This document shows, one piece after another, positions 1 through 8,824 of a DNA stretch of 64,000 nucleotides. The stretch is from Berkiella_A sp963976875 (GTDB lineage Bacteria > Pseudomonadota > Gammaproteobacteria > Berkiellales > Berkiellaceae), in assembly GCA_963976875.1 (NCBI GenBank), contig CAXBML010000009.1, positions 39,952 through 103,951 of the forward strand, written 5' to 3'. Numbering within the stretch: position 1 is the stretch's first letter; each line of letters begins with the position of its first letter. Both the position numbers and the translations under genes were made by a program. A model generated the notes under the pieces. That model did not search any database, was not told where the DNA came from, and was given only the letters and a program-made list of their open reading frames with translations.

Positions 1-5
1 CTAAA

Positions 6-326
6 GTGAATAATACTGCTTCACCAAGCCATCCCATCATTCAATCTTATGTCGATATCTGTGTGACAGGTTTCTTAGATTATAGTAAAGAATTTGCCAT
101 AGAATTTTTAGAAACAACAGGAAATTGGTCTATGTATTGGCTCAATGATAGATTAGTTGCTAGAAGACCATGGGTACATTTTAAAAAACATAGTCGAGTG
201 GATAACCTGTTAGATAACCATCCAAAAGAAAATAATCTGTATCATTTTCGGGCCTTTCCGTCTTTTCCATCCGAGTGGCATCGAACGGATTCACTCCCAA
301 CTTCCCCAACACCGCCACTTTCTTGA
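6..326 (+). CDS. hypothetical protein, possibly 5'-truncated by window edge
   Basis: A frame of about 106 residues starts at a GTG at position 6, but no stop is visible before it, so the true start may lie outside the window. The protein is rich in aromatic residues (Trp, His, Tyr, Phe) in its middle and ends in a Pro/Ser/Thr-rich tail. There is no signal peptide or membrane segment. I do not recognise a family. It is followed after 24 bases by a short gene on the same strand, so the two may be cotranscribed. It could also be the C-terminal end of a longer protein. Confidence 0.4.
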   Translation: MNNTASPSHPIIQSYVDICVTGFLDYSKEFAIEFLETTGNWSMYWLNDRLVARRPWVHFKKHSRVDNLLDNHPKENNLYHFRAFPSFPSEWHRTDSLPTSPTPPLS

Positions 327-350
327 ATATATCCCCAGTGAGGAATTTTG

Positions 351-521
351 ATGAGATTTACTCTTGATGCCGGCCATAATGATGAAATGATGCCTTGGCT
401 CATAAACTGTAAAGTAACAGAAGTAGAGGGTATTCTAGAGGTCAGGATGCTGGCGTCAAAAAATTATCAAAAATATGCTGACGTAACGGTCGTATCCGAG
501 ATAAGATTAGTTAAAAATTAA
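351..521 (+). CDS. small hypothetical protein (56 aa)
   Basis: A short ATG frame of 56 codons preceded by AGGA seven bases before the start (GAGGAATTTTG-ATG). The product begins MRFTLDAGHN and has alternating hydrophobic residues suggestive of beta strands, with no cysteine cluster or membrane segment. It lies just downstream of the gene ending at 326 and converges on the oxygenase gene. Family unknown. The good ribosome-binding site is the main support. Confidence 0.45.
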   Translation: MRFTLDAGHNDEMMPWLINCKVTEVEGILEVRMLASKNYQKYADVTVVSEIRLVKN

Positions 522-557
522 CGGTGTGATAATTTTTTTAATATTAGGTGGTAGGAA

Positions 558-1391
558 CTATACCCTGCCACCAGACTGGACTAGCCACTTATGTGTTTCG
601 CTTCGTGGTAAAGCTTCTATATTATGCCCATCAATAAAAGCGACCAAAGCCCATCTCGCAAAGGGTTCTCCAATAATCGCCTCATCTAATTGAACGACAT
701 CATGCCAAGCGGGTTTTAATTCGTTATGGCACATGACTTTTTCAAAGTTGCTTGATAAGAAAAATATAGCAGTTTGTGCTTCATGTTTGACAAGGTTTAA
801 GTTATCAGGCGCAGTCCCTATCCTTAAACCTGGGCAGCTTTCAGCAATGGCAAGGGTAAAAGAACCAGCATCATAGTGGGGTTTTGCAAGATATCTGCCT
901 GATTTTTGCCATTGATATTTTAAAAAGCGAAGTGAAAAATGAACCTCATCTGTATCAAAAACGTTATTCGTTATGTTAGGTGAAATGGGTTCAAGGCTTA
1001 ATAATATTTGCCTGACCGTTTCAAAAGCTAACTGCCATATTGGGTAAGCTTTTTGAATAAAACTCTTTACCACGGGATTTTGATTGATGAAATTTTCATA
1101 ACGTGGCATTAAGGCTGGGTGAAAATGGAAAAATTCTTTGTCATCGTTATAAATGTGTTCGTTTGCTTTACGGTGTTTGTAGCCCACATCTCCTCGTCTA
1201 TGTAAAGGCGCAATTGAAAAGTCTATTTCTTCTTTAATGTGGTCTGGCTCTTGTAAGAAACGCATAAAAGCATCCATTGCCTCTTGAATGCATTTGGGAT
1301 CTATCGAAAAAGGAACGCTGACAAACCCTTGGTCTAAGAGCGAACGATATATATCAGTCTGATCAAATAGCGGTTGGTTTGTGTTAATCAT
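558..1391 (-). CDS. 2-oxoglutarate/Fe(II)-dependent dioxygenase family protein (isopenicillin-N-synthase-like)
   Basis: The 277-residue protein carries an HxD iron-binding pair (H172, D174 in PHYDAGSF) followed by a downstream His (H222 or H230) and a late Arg (FARWAL) of the kind that anchors 2-oxoglutarate in this superfamily. The N-terminal part (GFVSVPF near residue 22) resembles the DIOX_N region of isopenicillin N synthase/flavanone-type oxygenases. The substrate cannot be read from sequence. It lies 24 bases downstream of a LuxR-type regulator on the same strand, so the regulator probably sits in the same transcript. Family assignment is firm only at the fold level. Confidence 0.7.
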   Translation of the reverse strand: MINTNQPLFDQTDIYRSLLDQGFVSVPFSIDPKCIQEAMDAFMRFLQEPDHIKEEIDFSIAPLHRRGDVGYKHRKANEHIYNDDKEFFHFHPALMPRYENFINQNPVVKSFIQKAYPIWQLAFETVRQILLSLEPISPNITNNVFDTDEVHFSLRFLKYQWQKSGRYLAKPHYDAGSFTLAIAESCPGLRIGTAPDNLNLVKHEAQTAIFFLSSNFEKVMCHNELKPAWHDVVQLDEAIIGEPFARWALVAFIDGHNIEALPRSETHKWLVQSGGRV

Positions 1392-1415
1392 ACTTTATGG
1401 AAAATTCCTATTATA

Positions 1416-2264
1416 TCAATCAATATGTTTTACTTTTTCATAGATGTTATTATTTTTGCAGGTCTCAAGAAGTTGTAGCTTTAAGGTGACTGACAATTTT
1501 TCTTTAATGTTAGCTATATAATGCTCTACTGTTCGGCTTGAAATATTGAGTTCCCGTCCAATTTCTTTATATTTTTTACCATCTAATAGCCGCTTGAGAC
1601 ACATTGACTCCATGGTGGTTAAATAAATATTTTCATAAATGCCATCTAAGTAAACGCGTTCAAGTTTTATATCTTGTTTAAATAATTCTCGCTTGCCCGG
1701 TGGTAGTCCTAAGTACCAGTTATCAGACAGTTTAAAACTTGGATCCACTGGGTACGTGAAAGCACTTTTGTGAGCGGTTTTGATTAGTGTTCTGCCTGCG
1801 TCTTTAAAGTGTAAAATAAATTTTTTAAACATGTCTAAATTATTTAAAAAAATATTTGTAGCAGAATGATTGGATAAGTCGGAGGCAAAATTACATTGCT
1901 CAAAATAGGTGTCATAACGTTGGTAGATAGTAAAGACAGCTTTATAGTTTCCTAATTTACTATGCTTATTCCAGAACTCACAAACTTTATGCTGATTTTG
2001 ACAATTACCACTGTGGATACTGATACCTTTAGAGCCTGGGGGATGTTTACGAAAGTCGGCCAATTCCGTTTTGTAAAAATCCTCATTAAAGTATGCTTCA
2101 AGCCATTCTGGATTTGAGCAGATCATAAATTTTTTCCCAGAAGCATCAGATCGGATAAACCGGAAAAATGTTATGTTAAACAATTTAAACAACGGCTGGC
2201 AAATAGACTCTACTTCAGGGCACAAAAGCATGAGTTGTTGTTTATGGGCTTCAAAAGTATTCAT
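1416..2264 (-). CDS. LuxR-family transcriptional regulator
   Basis: The C-terminal 65 residues form a LuxR-type helix-turn-helix: ESMCLKRLLDGKKYKEIGRE followed by LNISSRTVEHYIANIKEKL, with the usual Glu near its start and the TVxxHxxNIxxKL-like recognition helix. The N-terminal 200 residues are not a receiver domain and have no clear autoinducer-binding signature; they could be a divergent ligand-binding domain. Stand-alone LuxR proteins of this shape are common in Legionellales (family knowledge). It is divergent from the membrane-protein gene at 2460 and upstream of the oxygenase gene. A dyad in the divergent intergenic region is a candidate operator. Confidence 0.8.
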   Translation of the reverse strand: MNTFEAHKQQLMLLCPEVESICQPLFKLFNITFFRFIRSDASGKKFMICSNPEWLEAYFNEDFYKTELADFRKHPPGSKGISIHSGNCQNQHKVCEFWNKHSKLGNYKAVFTIYQRYDTYFEQCNFASDLSNHSATNIFLNNLDMFKKFILHFKDAGRTLIKTAHKSAFTYPVDPSFKLSDNWYLGLPPGKRELFKQDIKLERVYLDGIYENIYLTTMESMCLKRLLDGKKYKEIGRELNISSRTVEHYIANIKEKLSVTLKLQLLETCKNNNIYEKVKHID

Positions 2265-2325
2265 TTTTTGATTTATGGTTTAGTCTGTTGTTTTTCTAAT
2301 ACTACCATTAAACAACACTCAAATC

Positions 2326-2340
2326 CCAGTAGTTTACTGG
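2326..2340. promoter_or_regulatory. 15-bp dyad between divergent genes (candidate operator)
   Basis: CCAGTA-GTT-TACTGG is a perfect 6-bp inverted repeat with a 3-base centre. It lies in the 195-base region between the LuxR gene (leftward) and the two-TM protein gene (rightward), about 60 bases from the regulator start. Autoregulator sites often occupy this position. Assignment to this regulator is inference. Confidence 0.35.
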
Positions 2341-2459
2341 CTAGCTGCCGGGGTAAGTCAGTCTAATAAACATGATGTGAATAAAGAAGTAACTAAGTTG
2401 CGTACTTTTCAATTAATTATTTACAGTGTTTCTATTTTACGGAAGTAGTAGGAGATGTA

Positions 2460-3404
2460 ATGAGTTTACAGGGTGTAGGTGAAGATGAGGGTAGCGTTGT
2501 TTTGGCCGTTGAAAGCAGTATCGATGATGACGAAGCCACTTCTGAGAGAGAGGCAGAGCGTAGAGCGGCGGATCTTAGATTTGATGCTGAGAGATTAGAT
2601 GAAGATGAGGCTTATCTTATGGCATATGCTAGACCCATTTTTTCTAAGTCTATAGGGCCTCTAGCCGTTTTGATGGGGGTCGTAAAAAAGTATGGTACGT
2701 ATCCATTGAGTGTTTACCTGAAAATGATTAGAGATTTAGTTTATTTTCGAAAAATGGGTGTTACTCATACTATCAAAACGATTATATTAGGCATTTTAAC
2801 AACTTTAGCAGCCTTGCTTGGGGGGTTAATGGAATTTATCGCGCCTTCTTTTTTTCATAATATTAAAGACAGTGTTCACAGTGTACTCTCATTTCTGGGA
2901 GAACAAGCGGCGCATGCAGCAACTATTATTTTTCTTATTTTTAGTGGGATTAGTCTAGGCTATCCTATATTAAGAAAAATTTTAGACGTTTGTATTAACA
3001 CAGTATTAGGTGTGGCCGATCCTGCATTACATATGTCTGATCGAGAAATTAACAAATGGGTCGAGCGTTTTCCTGAGGAACAACGAACTGATATGGCTCA
3101 TAGATTAAGGGGAATTGTAGAGCTATTTAATGGCAGGTTTACACAAGCGGATGGCCAGTATGATGGTTTTCAACATAGCGGAGATTATCGATATATTTTA
3201 AAGGCTTTTGAAAATCTTAGGATAGGCAAAGTTAGCACATGCAGAAAGTCTATTGGGGCTCAAATAGCCAAGTTAGAGGAATCCATATTGGCCAATGCCA
3301 CACCAGAAAAGCAAGCGCAAATGAGAGTGTTAAGGCATGCTATGAACGATCTTTATGCCTTAGAGCCTGACTTGGAGGCTGGTAGAAATAGACTGGCAGC
3401 ATAA
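2460..3404 (+). CDS. hypothetical two-transmembrane protein with acidic N terminus
   Basis: 314 residues with a clear ribosome-binding site (AGGAG, start 2460). The first 55 residues are strongly acidic and low in hydrophobics, with no signal peptide. Two hydrophobic segments follow, around residues 107-130 and 148-170, separated by an amphipathic loop. The last 140 residues are soluble, mixed charged and mostly helical. I do not recognise the family. Paired hydrophobic hairpins inside an otherwise soluble protein occur in many membrane-inserting type IV effectors of Legionellales, but nothing here proves secretion. It converges on the gene ending at 3471. Confidence 0.6.
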   Translation: MSLQGVGEDEGSVVLAVESSIDDDEATSEREAERRAADLRFDAERLDEDEAYLMAYARPIFSKSIGPLAVLMGVVKKYGTYPLSVYLKMIRDLVYFRKMGVTHTIKTIILGILTTLAALLGGLMEFIAPSFFHNIKDSVHSVLSFLGEQAAHAATIIFLIFSGISLGYPILRKILDVCINTVLGVADPALHMSDREINKWVERFPEEQRTDMAHRLRGIVELFNGRFTQADGQYDGFQHSGDYRYILKAFENLRIGKVSTCRKSIGAQIAKLEESILANATPEKQAQMRVLRHAMNDLYALEPDLEAGRNRLAA

Positions 3405-3416
3405 GGTAGATAGAAC

Positions 3417-3453
3417 AGCCTGACACAGTTTGAAATTTTATCTGAGTCAGGCT
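3417..3453. terminator. hairpin between convergent genes
   Basis: AGCCTGAC at 3417-3424 pairs perfectly with GTCAGGCT at 3446-3453 around a 21-base AT-rich loop, exactly between two convergent genes. There is no clean T-run on either side, so it is either a weak bidirectional terminator or an mRNA 3'-end structure. Confidence 0.4.
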
Positions 3454-3470
3454 AGCGCGAACAGCAGATG

Positions 3471-4382
3471 CTATTTTTTAGGTATATAGGCCCTTACTCG
3501 TGCAGCAGAACTTCCTGCCTCGGGTTGCTGTTCTTGTTGTCGTTGCTGCAGAGCTAGAGCTGAAGTAAACCCTGGGTGTATTGGCGCTGCCGGATTAAGA
3601 GGTTGCTTGCTATTCTCCGACTTTTTAGTGATAGCTTTTATATCAATCAATTCTAATTTTTCATGGATTTTTAATAGGTTCCCAACCAGGGTTTCTGTTT
3701 GGGCAATATGTACGCGCGCTTCATCACCTTGGACGCCATCAGTTTTGATTTTACAAATAAGTTGTGTTTTTCCAGTGTTATCAAAACGATATTGTGCCAA
3801 TTCTTTTGCCATAGCTTCTTCTTGAATTAGAATTGTGTTTCGTTGTGCTTTAGCTAATAATGTAAAATCGTTGATAGAGTAAACATCTTCTTTTGGATTA
3901 TTTTCATGTAGTACCACGTAGAAAATATTTTCAGATGCTGTAGATGTTTCAGATACTTCAGATACTTCAGGTGCTTCAGATACTTTATTAGATTTATCGT
4001 CTTGTGCTGCTTGTGGAGAATGTTTGTCCTGTACTTGCGATTGACTTGGGGATAGCATAGGAGAGGTGTGCTGTTGTGTATCTTGACGCGCCTCAACAAT
4101 GGAGCATACGGCCAAATAGGATAGCTGTCCTGCTCTAACTATTGAGTCAGCAAGATCTTCGTTATCTTCGTCATTGGTCACTGTCACCCTACAAATGATA
4201 TAGTCAAAAGACCTATCAGAATTAGTCTCAGCCTCGGACTCAGCTTTACTTTCAGTCTCAAATAAAACCAACTCTAAACCCAATCCTCTTTGTTTTCTAG
4301 CCAGACTATAGAGATCATCTTCAGAATACTGGTCTGTTCGGGGAGATGGTTCTTGAAGAGCGATGTAATAATCAATAGCCAT
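3471..4382 (-). CDS. hypothetical protein with an internally duplicated domain
   Basis: 303 residues with a GAGAG ribosome-binding site before the ATG at 4382. Residues 1-98 and about 151-240 are two divergent copies of one domain. Each begins with a YYIALQE/FYVVLHE strand, then an acidic turn and DxYSxxD, then a (L/A)LAxxQR helix, then a second strand pair. The linker is Ser/Gln-rich and contains a short VSE repeat, and the tail is Gln/Pro-rich. There is no membrane segment or signal peptide. The family is unknown to me. The low-complexity linker and disordered ends fit a secreted or scaffold protein, but that is inference. Confidence 0.6.
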   Translation of the reverse strand: MAIDYYIALQEPSPRTDQYSEDDLYSLARKQRGLGLELVLFETESKAESEAETNSDRSFDYIICRVTVTNDEDNEDLADSIVRAGQLSYLAVCSIVEARQDTQQHTSPMLSPSQSQVQDKHSPQAAQDDKSNKVSEAPEVSEVSETSTASENIFYVVLHENNPKEDVYSINDFTLLAKAQRNTILIQEEAMAKELAQYRFDNTGKTQLICKIKTDGVQGDEARVHIAQTETLVGNLLKIHEKLELIDIKAITKKSENSKQPLNPAAPIHPGFTSALALQQRQQEQQPEAGSSAARVRAYIPKK

Positions 4383-4734
4383 GAAATTCTCTCTATGTTA
4401 GTTTGATTGCATTTAGGTTGGCAGCTAGGAACAATACCATAAAAGCTGACCAAATCATACTTTATTATGTTCGCTCAAGCCGGGGGTTTTAGAAGGGGGG
4501 TAATAAATACATTCCAATAGCTATATTTTCTGAAATTTTGCTTGGTTGATTTGGTGATTTTTATAGGAATGGCGCAAAGGTGGTTTGTACTAAGTCGCAA
4601 ATAATGAGTTTGATGTATAGCTTGCCTCGGTGTTTGCTTGTTTTTTTGCCTGCCATTAAATAAGACAACTTTCTCGGTGCTGATTTAAATGAGTGTCAAC
4701 TATTTTATCTCCAAAGGCTAATTGGAGGGAAAAA
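4383..4734. other. intergenic region without recognisable gene
   Basis: 352 bases between two leftward genes. It contains two G-runs (five Gs near 4482 and six near 4494) and T-rich stretches, but no frame with a ribosome-binding site and no transposase remnant that I can recognise. It should hold the promoter for the duplicated-domain gene; no clear -35/-10 pair was seen. Confidence 0.4.
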
Positions 4735-5187
4735 CTACCACAATTTATTATGAGACAGGTCAATGTCTATTTGATGTCGGCCAAGAGCACTTAAAACACT
4801 GGATACGCTTCTCGGGCCTATATTGTTATACGCTAAAAAAAGAGTTTTGATCTTTGTACCAACCATATATCTAAATGCTTGGAGCACACCATCAAACCCT
4901 AACATATTACCTGCTAAATTCACGGCGAGGATATTCGTTTTTTTAATAGCGCGAATAAAGGCAAGGGCGCCGTCGGGACCCAAATTGTTAAAGGAAACAC
5001 TCACGCTTAAAATATTAGTGTTTTGTAATGCTTCACCTATTGCGAAGGCATGCATTTGAGCGATTTCTTTCAATGAGAAATCCACCGAAGTGTAATTATT
5101 ATTATCTAGAATTTGTTTGAATAAGTCAAAATCACCAACTTTCACCTTATTAACCACATATTTGGATGGAAAATATACTGTTTTCAT
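4735..5187 (-). CDS. leucine-rich-repeat protein, ribonuclease-inhibitor type
   Basis: 150 residues containing about four repeats of roughly 28 residues, with the signature of RI/NLR-type LRRs: ILSVSVSFNNLGPDGALAF, ILAVNLAGNMLGFDGVLQAF, IKTLFLAYNNIGPRSVSSVL, IDIDLSHNKLW. These repeats form a short horseshoe used for protein binding, and this subtype is mainly eukaryotic (family knowledge). It ends abruptly on a capping-like HNKLW, so it may be a short complete protein or a 3'-truncated one. There is no catalytic domain. It is on the same strand as, and upstream of, the duplicated-domain gene. A host-directed role is plausible but unproven. Confidence 0.7.
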   Translation of the reverse strand: MKTVYFPSKYVVNKVKVGDFDLFKQILDNNNYTSVDFSLKEIAQMHAFAIGEALQNTNILSVSVSFNNLGPDGALAFIRAIKKTNILAVNLAGNMLGFDGVLQAFRYMVGTKIKTLFLAYNNIGPRSVSSVLSALGRHQIDIDLSHNKLW

Positions 5188-5406
5188 TCACTTGTTCTCA
5201 TTATTTTATGCGCAGCATTACTCTGATATTCATATACTGATATAATTCCATAAATTAAGCTCAAAAACCAGAACTGAATGCTCTGGTTACAAGCGAGCGC
5301 ACGGATGCAGGGATTTTAATTTTAATTTTAATGATATCAGTTAGTTATTATATTTTTTTGATGTTTACTGGCTACAACAATAGGGCGTACGAATATGTAA
5401 TAGAAA

Positions 5407-5438
5407 TGGTATAATAGAAGCGCCACAGTTAATTGTGG
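5407..5438 (+). promoter_or_regulatory. extended -10 promoter with overlapping dyad
   Basis: TGG-TATAAT at 5407-5415 is an extended -10 element in the 333-base gap upstream of the ankyrin gene. No matching -35 is seen 17 bases upstream, as is usual for extended -10 promoters. A dyad CCACA-N6-TGTGG lies at 5423-5438, at the expected transcription start, and could be an operator. The leader would be about 100 bases long. Confidence 0.45.
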
Positions 5439-5520
5439 TTTGTTCAAAAGTTTAAACGGAATTGCTTATCATTTATGATACTTAGATTAGGTGATAATAA
5501 ACTAATTAGGAGTGGGCACA

Positions 5521-6843
5521 ATGCCAGATCACAAGGATTCTGCAGAGCAGAGCAAGTTAATATCGCAGGTGGCTGCTAACATTGGGCATGATAATTTTAG
5601 CTCTGAAGTCATTAAATTAGTTGCATCGCAAAAAATTGATCCGACTGCGTTTCTCTTTGATGATGTTTTTGGTCAAAAGTCTTTATATCACCTGGCTGCC
5701 GAAATGGGTAATTTTACAGTCGTTCAATATTTAATTGATAATGGACTGGTTGATATTAATCAATTAACAAATGGAGAGCCTCCAAGACATGCGTTAGATT
5801 TTATGTGTAATGGTTTGATTGAAGATAAGCATGAAGCCATCATTGAATATCTGTTATTACAGCCTAATTTAAATATTGATGAACTAGATGAACAGGGGTT
5901 GAATCAATTAGACCAAGTTTTGTACCACAATAACTGTGGTCGTTTGTTATTATTGCTGACCAGTAGGCAAAACTTTACTTCGGTTGGAAACAAATTAATT
6001 CAGCGCGAGCTTTTTAGCTTAAAATTTGGTTTGGATGATAGTTGCACAAGGATGCAGGACAAAGCACAAGCATACTCAAGCGAAATGAGCATCCCTTCAG
6101 ATTTAAGCTTAACCTTGCCATACTTGCAAAGTTCTTTGGTTGAGTTTGCCTCTCTCTCCAATGATACCAATTTACAAAGCATTAGCAATGTCTTTTTACA
6201 CAATTCCATTTGCCATTTCGGTCCTAATTCAACTGTTGGCATTACAGATTTTTCAAATATAGTCAAGCGCTATCAAGCGGGACACATGGTCGTAATACAT
6301 GGACGGGAAAACAGCCAAACAGCTTCTTATGTGCTTGAGGGCGGAACACTATATCACTGTAGTTCCCAACCTGATGATTTAGGGCAAATGATTATCAAAA
6401 ACTATATAATTGATGACGCTAAAAAAATTGATAGTAAAATATTTGATATTTTATTACATACAACAGCACCTGAAAAAGCTTTAAAATTAACCCTGATTCA
6501 TAAATCAATTGGACCAGCACTCATTGGCAATAACCAGCTAAATGCCCCTCAACAAGCTTTATATGCAATGATTTTACATGTCATAGGGGGGGATGGGGAT
6601 TCTGATTCATTAACATTACAAGTGAAAGGATTATACTCATCGTGGCTTAACTGGGATAGAAAGCAACAAATTGATCACTTTGGGCAATCATTTTCAGATA
6701 ACCCCCCATTATTGGAAAATATGTTGCAAGAAGCATTGCCAAAATTAGTAAACGAGCCTGATTTAATAGAACATTTAAATGCCGTTCTCAAGAATGGTGC
6801 TAATAATGAGCCCCATGCTAAAGGCAAGCATAAACATAGATAA
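5521..6843 (+). CDS. ankyrin-repeat protein
   Basis: I start at the ATG at 5521 because TAGGAG lies eight bases upstream; the in-frame GTG at 5512 overlaps that site. The protein has about 440 residues. Residues 40-130 hold about two to three ankyrin units (LYHLAAEMGNFTVVQYLIDN is the clearest). The remaining 300 residues are helical, of unknown fold and without repeats. A run of seven Gs at 6586-6592 lies in the coding sequence (encoding a Gly-Gly-Asp turn) and is a potential slippage site. There is no signal peptide. The domain mediates protein-protein contacts, and such proteins are frequent type IV effectors in Legionellales. Confidence 0.75.
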   Translation: MPDHKDSAEQSKLISQVAANIGHDNFSSEVIKLVASQKIDPTAFLFDDVFGQKSLYHLAAEMGNFTVVQYLIDNGLVDINQLTNGEPPRHALDFMCNGLIEDKHEAIIEYLLLQPNLNIDELDEQGLNQLDQVLYHNNCGRLLLLLTSRQNFTSVGNKLIQRELFSLKFGLDDSCTRMQDKAQAYSSEMSIPSDLSLTLPYLQSSLVEFASLSNDTNLQSISNVFLHNSICHFGPNSTVGITDFSNIVKRYQAGHMVVIHGRENSQTASYVLEGGTLYHCSSQPDDLGQMIIKNYIIDDAKKIDSKIFDILLHTTAPEKALKLTLIHKSIGPALIGNNQLNAPQQALYAMILHVIGGDGDSDSLTLQVKGLYSSWLNWDRKQQIDHFGQSFSDNPPLLENMLQEALPKLVNEPDLIEHLNAVLKNGANNEPHAKGKHKHR

Positions 6844-7036
6844 GGATCATGCATTTTGCCAATCAATGTTAGTTTTTGAGCGCGCTTTTTCTCAGATTTT
6901 ATTAGGATGTGTTGACAAATGTTTGTTGAACAACTTGTTGTTAAACTGATTCCAGTAATTTTAAACATACAAATATAACGACAAAAGAGATAGACTATGA
7001 AAAGATTATTTCCTGACGTCAATTAAAGGAATCCTT

Positions 7037-7930
7037 ATGTCTATATTATATGATTCATTGCGTTGTTATAAACAAATAGAGCTCACCCATGAGAATAAAA
7101 TCAAGTATTTTTTAGAACAACATAGCACGAAAGAAGGAACCTGGGGGCAATTGATACTAAATTCAGGCGCTATTGATTTTATTTTTTTGAATGGTGAAGG
7201 CCAAGAATTATCTAAAGTTAGTTTAGATAACACAAACAAACAAATTAAGTTCCCACCTGCGTGTTTACACAAGATTGTGCAAAATAGCAAAGAATTCTCC
7301 GCAACTTTAAAGTTTTATTGTATGCCCCATCGATATTTTAATAAGAAGCATAAGCTGGGTCATATTCATAGTGATTTGTTGTACATTTCAAATAACTATC
7401 TTAAGAATGCAGGAAAATTAAATGTCCTGGATATAGGCTGCGGATCAGGCCGAAATATTTTTCATTATGCCGCAGAAGGGCATCATGTAATGGGGGTTGA
7501 CATCAATTCAAAAGCATTGGAGTCTATAAACGCGATTGCAATACAAGAAAAAATAAACAACATTAAGACGAGGGTTCACGATTTAAATAATAGTTTAGAG
7601 CTTAATGATGAGATGTTTGATCTTATCGTTGCAACAGTTAGTTTACAGTTCTTAAATGCAGAACGCATACCGGTGTTATTAAAAGAGATGCAGCAGCATA
7701 CGCGTGCGAAAGGATTACATTTTCTTGTTTTTCCGATAGATTCCCCAGAATTCAACTTGCCAGAGTCGTTCACTTATTTACCTCAGAAAGATGAAATCTA
7801 TCATTATTATCAAGATGCTGGATGGGGTGTATTGGAATATAATGAAAAAGTTGGCAACTTACATAGGCTAGATGAGCTTGGGAAACCCATTCAGGGAAAA
7901 TTTGGTCTTATATTAGCGCAGAAGCATTAG
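7037..7930 (+). CDS. tehB: TehB-like SAM-dependent methyltransferase with N-terminal cupin-like domain
   Basis: 297 residues. Residues 1-100 match the N-terminal beta-rich domain found on longer TehB proteins (Haemophilus type) and end with the CMPHRYFNKKHKLG linker. Residues 120-297 are a class I methyltransferase with motif I LDIGCGSGRN, the acidic residue VDIN after strand 2, and the FDLIVATVSLQFL post-motif. TehB proteins methylate tellurite or related chalcogen oxyanions, and the physiological substrate is uncertain. AAAGGAATCCTT precedes the start. The next gene, a persulfide-dioxygenase-like hydrolase, follows after 39 bases, so the pair may deal with sulfur or chalcogen stress (inference). 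Confidence 0.75.
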   Translation: MSILYDSLRCYKQIELTHENKIKYFLEQHSTKEGTWGQLILNSGAIDFIFLNGEGQELSKVSLDNTNKQIKFPPACLHKIVQNSKEFSATLKFYCMPHRYFNKKHKLGHIHSDLLYISNNYLKNAGKLNVLDIGCGSGRNIFHYAAEGHHVMGVDINSKALESINAIAIQEKINNIKTRVHDLNNSLELNDEMFDLIVATVSLQFLNAERIPVLLKEMQQHTRAKGLHFLVFPIDSPEFNLPESFTYLPQKDEIYHYYQDAGWGVLEYNEKVGNLHRLDELGKPIQGKFGLILAQKH

Positions 7931-7969
7931 CATAAAAATATTATGTCATAAAACTTTGGAGTCTGCTTA

Positions 7970-8824
7970 ATGAAAATTAAACATTTTTTTGATACCACAA
8001 CAGCGACATTTACCTATGTTGTTAGTGATGACAAAACGCTCAGTTGTGCCATCATTGATCCCGTGTTGGATTATAATATGTACTCTGGTAAAACCAGTAC
8101 TACCTCAGCTGAAAAAGTTATCGCGTATATAGAGGAAAATAAATTAAAGGTCGATTGGATTCTGGAAACACATGCACATGCCGATCATATTTCAGGTGCG
8201 CAGTTTCTAAAAGCCAAGCTCGGTGGCAAAGTTGGCATCGGTGGTAATATCGCTGAGGTTCTTCAGTATTGGGTTCCTGTTTTTAATTCGGCAACAAATA
8301 CGCCACTAGATGGCTCTCAGTTTGATTATTTATTTAATGATGGCGAGCGCTTTACAATAGGCGCTGTTGAGGTAAGCGTTATCTATACCCCTGGCCATAC
8401 ACCTGCTTGTATTAGTTATTTAATTGAGGGTAATATATTTGTCGGTGATGCGCTTTTAATGCCACACATCGGAACGGCTAGAACGGATTTTCCAGGTGGT
8501 AGCGCCGAGACATTGTATAAATCCATTCAAAAGATATTTTCTTTGCCTGACGAGACTAAAGTCTATACTTGTCATGACTATCCTGTGGCTGGCACAAACG
8601 CAAGCTCAGTAGCAACAATAAAAGAACATAAACTTAACAATAAAATGGTGAGGGTTGGAATTTCTCGGCAGGCTTATGTTGAGGCGCGAACCCAAAAGGA
8701 TAAAACAATGCCTGTTCCAAAGTTACTATTACCCTCTGTTCAGGTCAATATCCGAGCAGGCCATTTAAACCCGCCAGAAGAGAATAAGATTTCTTATATA
8801 AAGATACCAGTAAATCAACTATAA
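7970..8824 (+). CDS. metallo-beta-lactamase-fold hydrolase, persulfide dioxygenase-like (Blh/ETHE1 group)
   Basis: 284 residues with the HxHxDH motif (H68, H70, D72, H73 in ETHAHADHISG), a further His in YTPGHTPACIS, Asp in FVGDALL and a late His in TCHDYP. The spacing and the TARTDFPGG segment are those of the ETHE1/Blh branch, which oxidises glutathione persulfide, rather than of glyoxalase II. The C-terminal extension (LPSVQVNIRAGHLNPPEENK) is also typical of this branch. TTGGAG precedes the ATG. Its neighbour is the TehB-like gene. A glyoxalase-II role is the main alternative. Confidence 0.75.
   Translation: MKIKHFFDTTTATFTYVVSDDKTLSCAIIDPVLDYNMYSGKTSTTSAEKVIAYIEENKLKVDWILETHAHADHISGAQFLKAKLGGKVGIGGNIAEVLQYWVPVFNSATNTPLDGSQFDYLFNDGERFTIGAVEVSVIYTPGHTPACISYLIEGNIFVGDALLMPHIGTARTDFPGGSAETLYKSIQKIFSLPDETKVYTCHDYPVAGTNASSVATIKEHKLNNKMVRVGISRQAYVEARTQKDKTMPVPKLLLPSVQVNIRAGHLNPPEENKISYIKIPVNQL

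Noticed and set aside
3854..4099. Leftward frame with repeated LKHLKYLK-type sequence
   Set aside because: It is a shifted reading of the VSE-type low-complexity linker of the duplicated-domain gene on the same strand, with no ribosome-binding site.
6997..7026. Nine-codon ORF just before the TehB-like gene
   Set aside because: Very short, no good ribosome-binding site, and the following gene has its own AAAGGA; likely chance.
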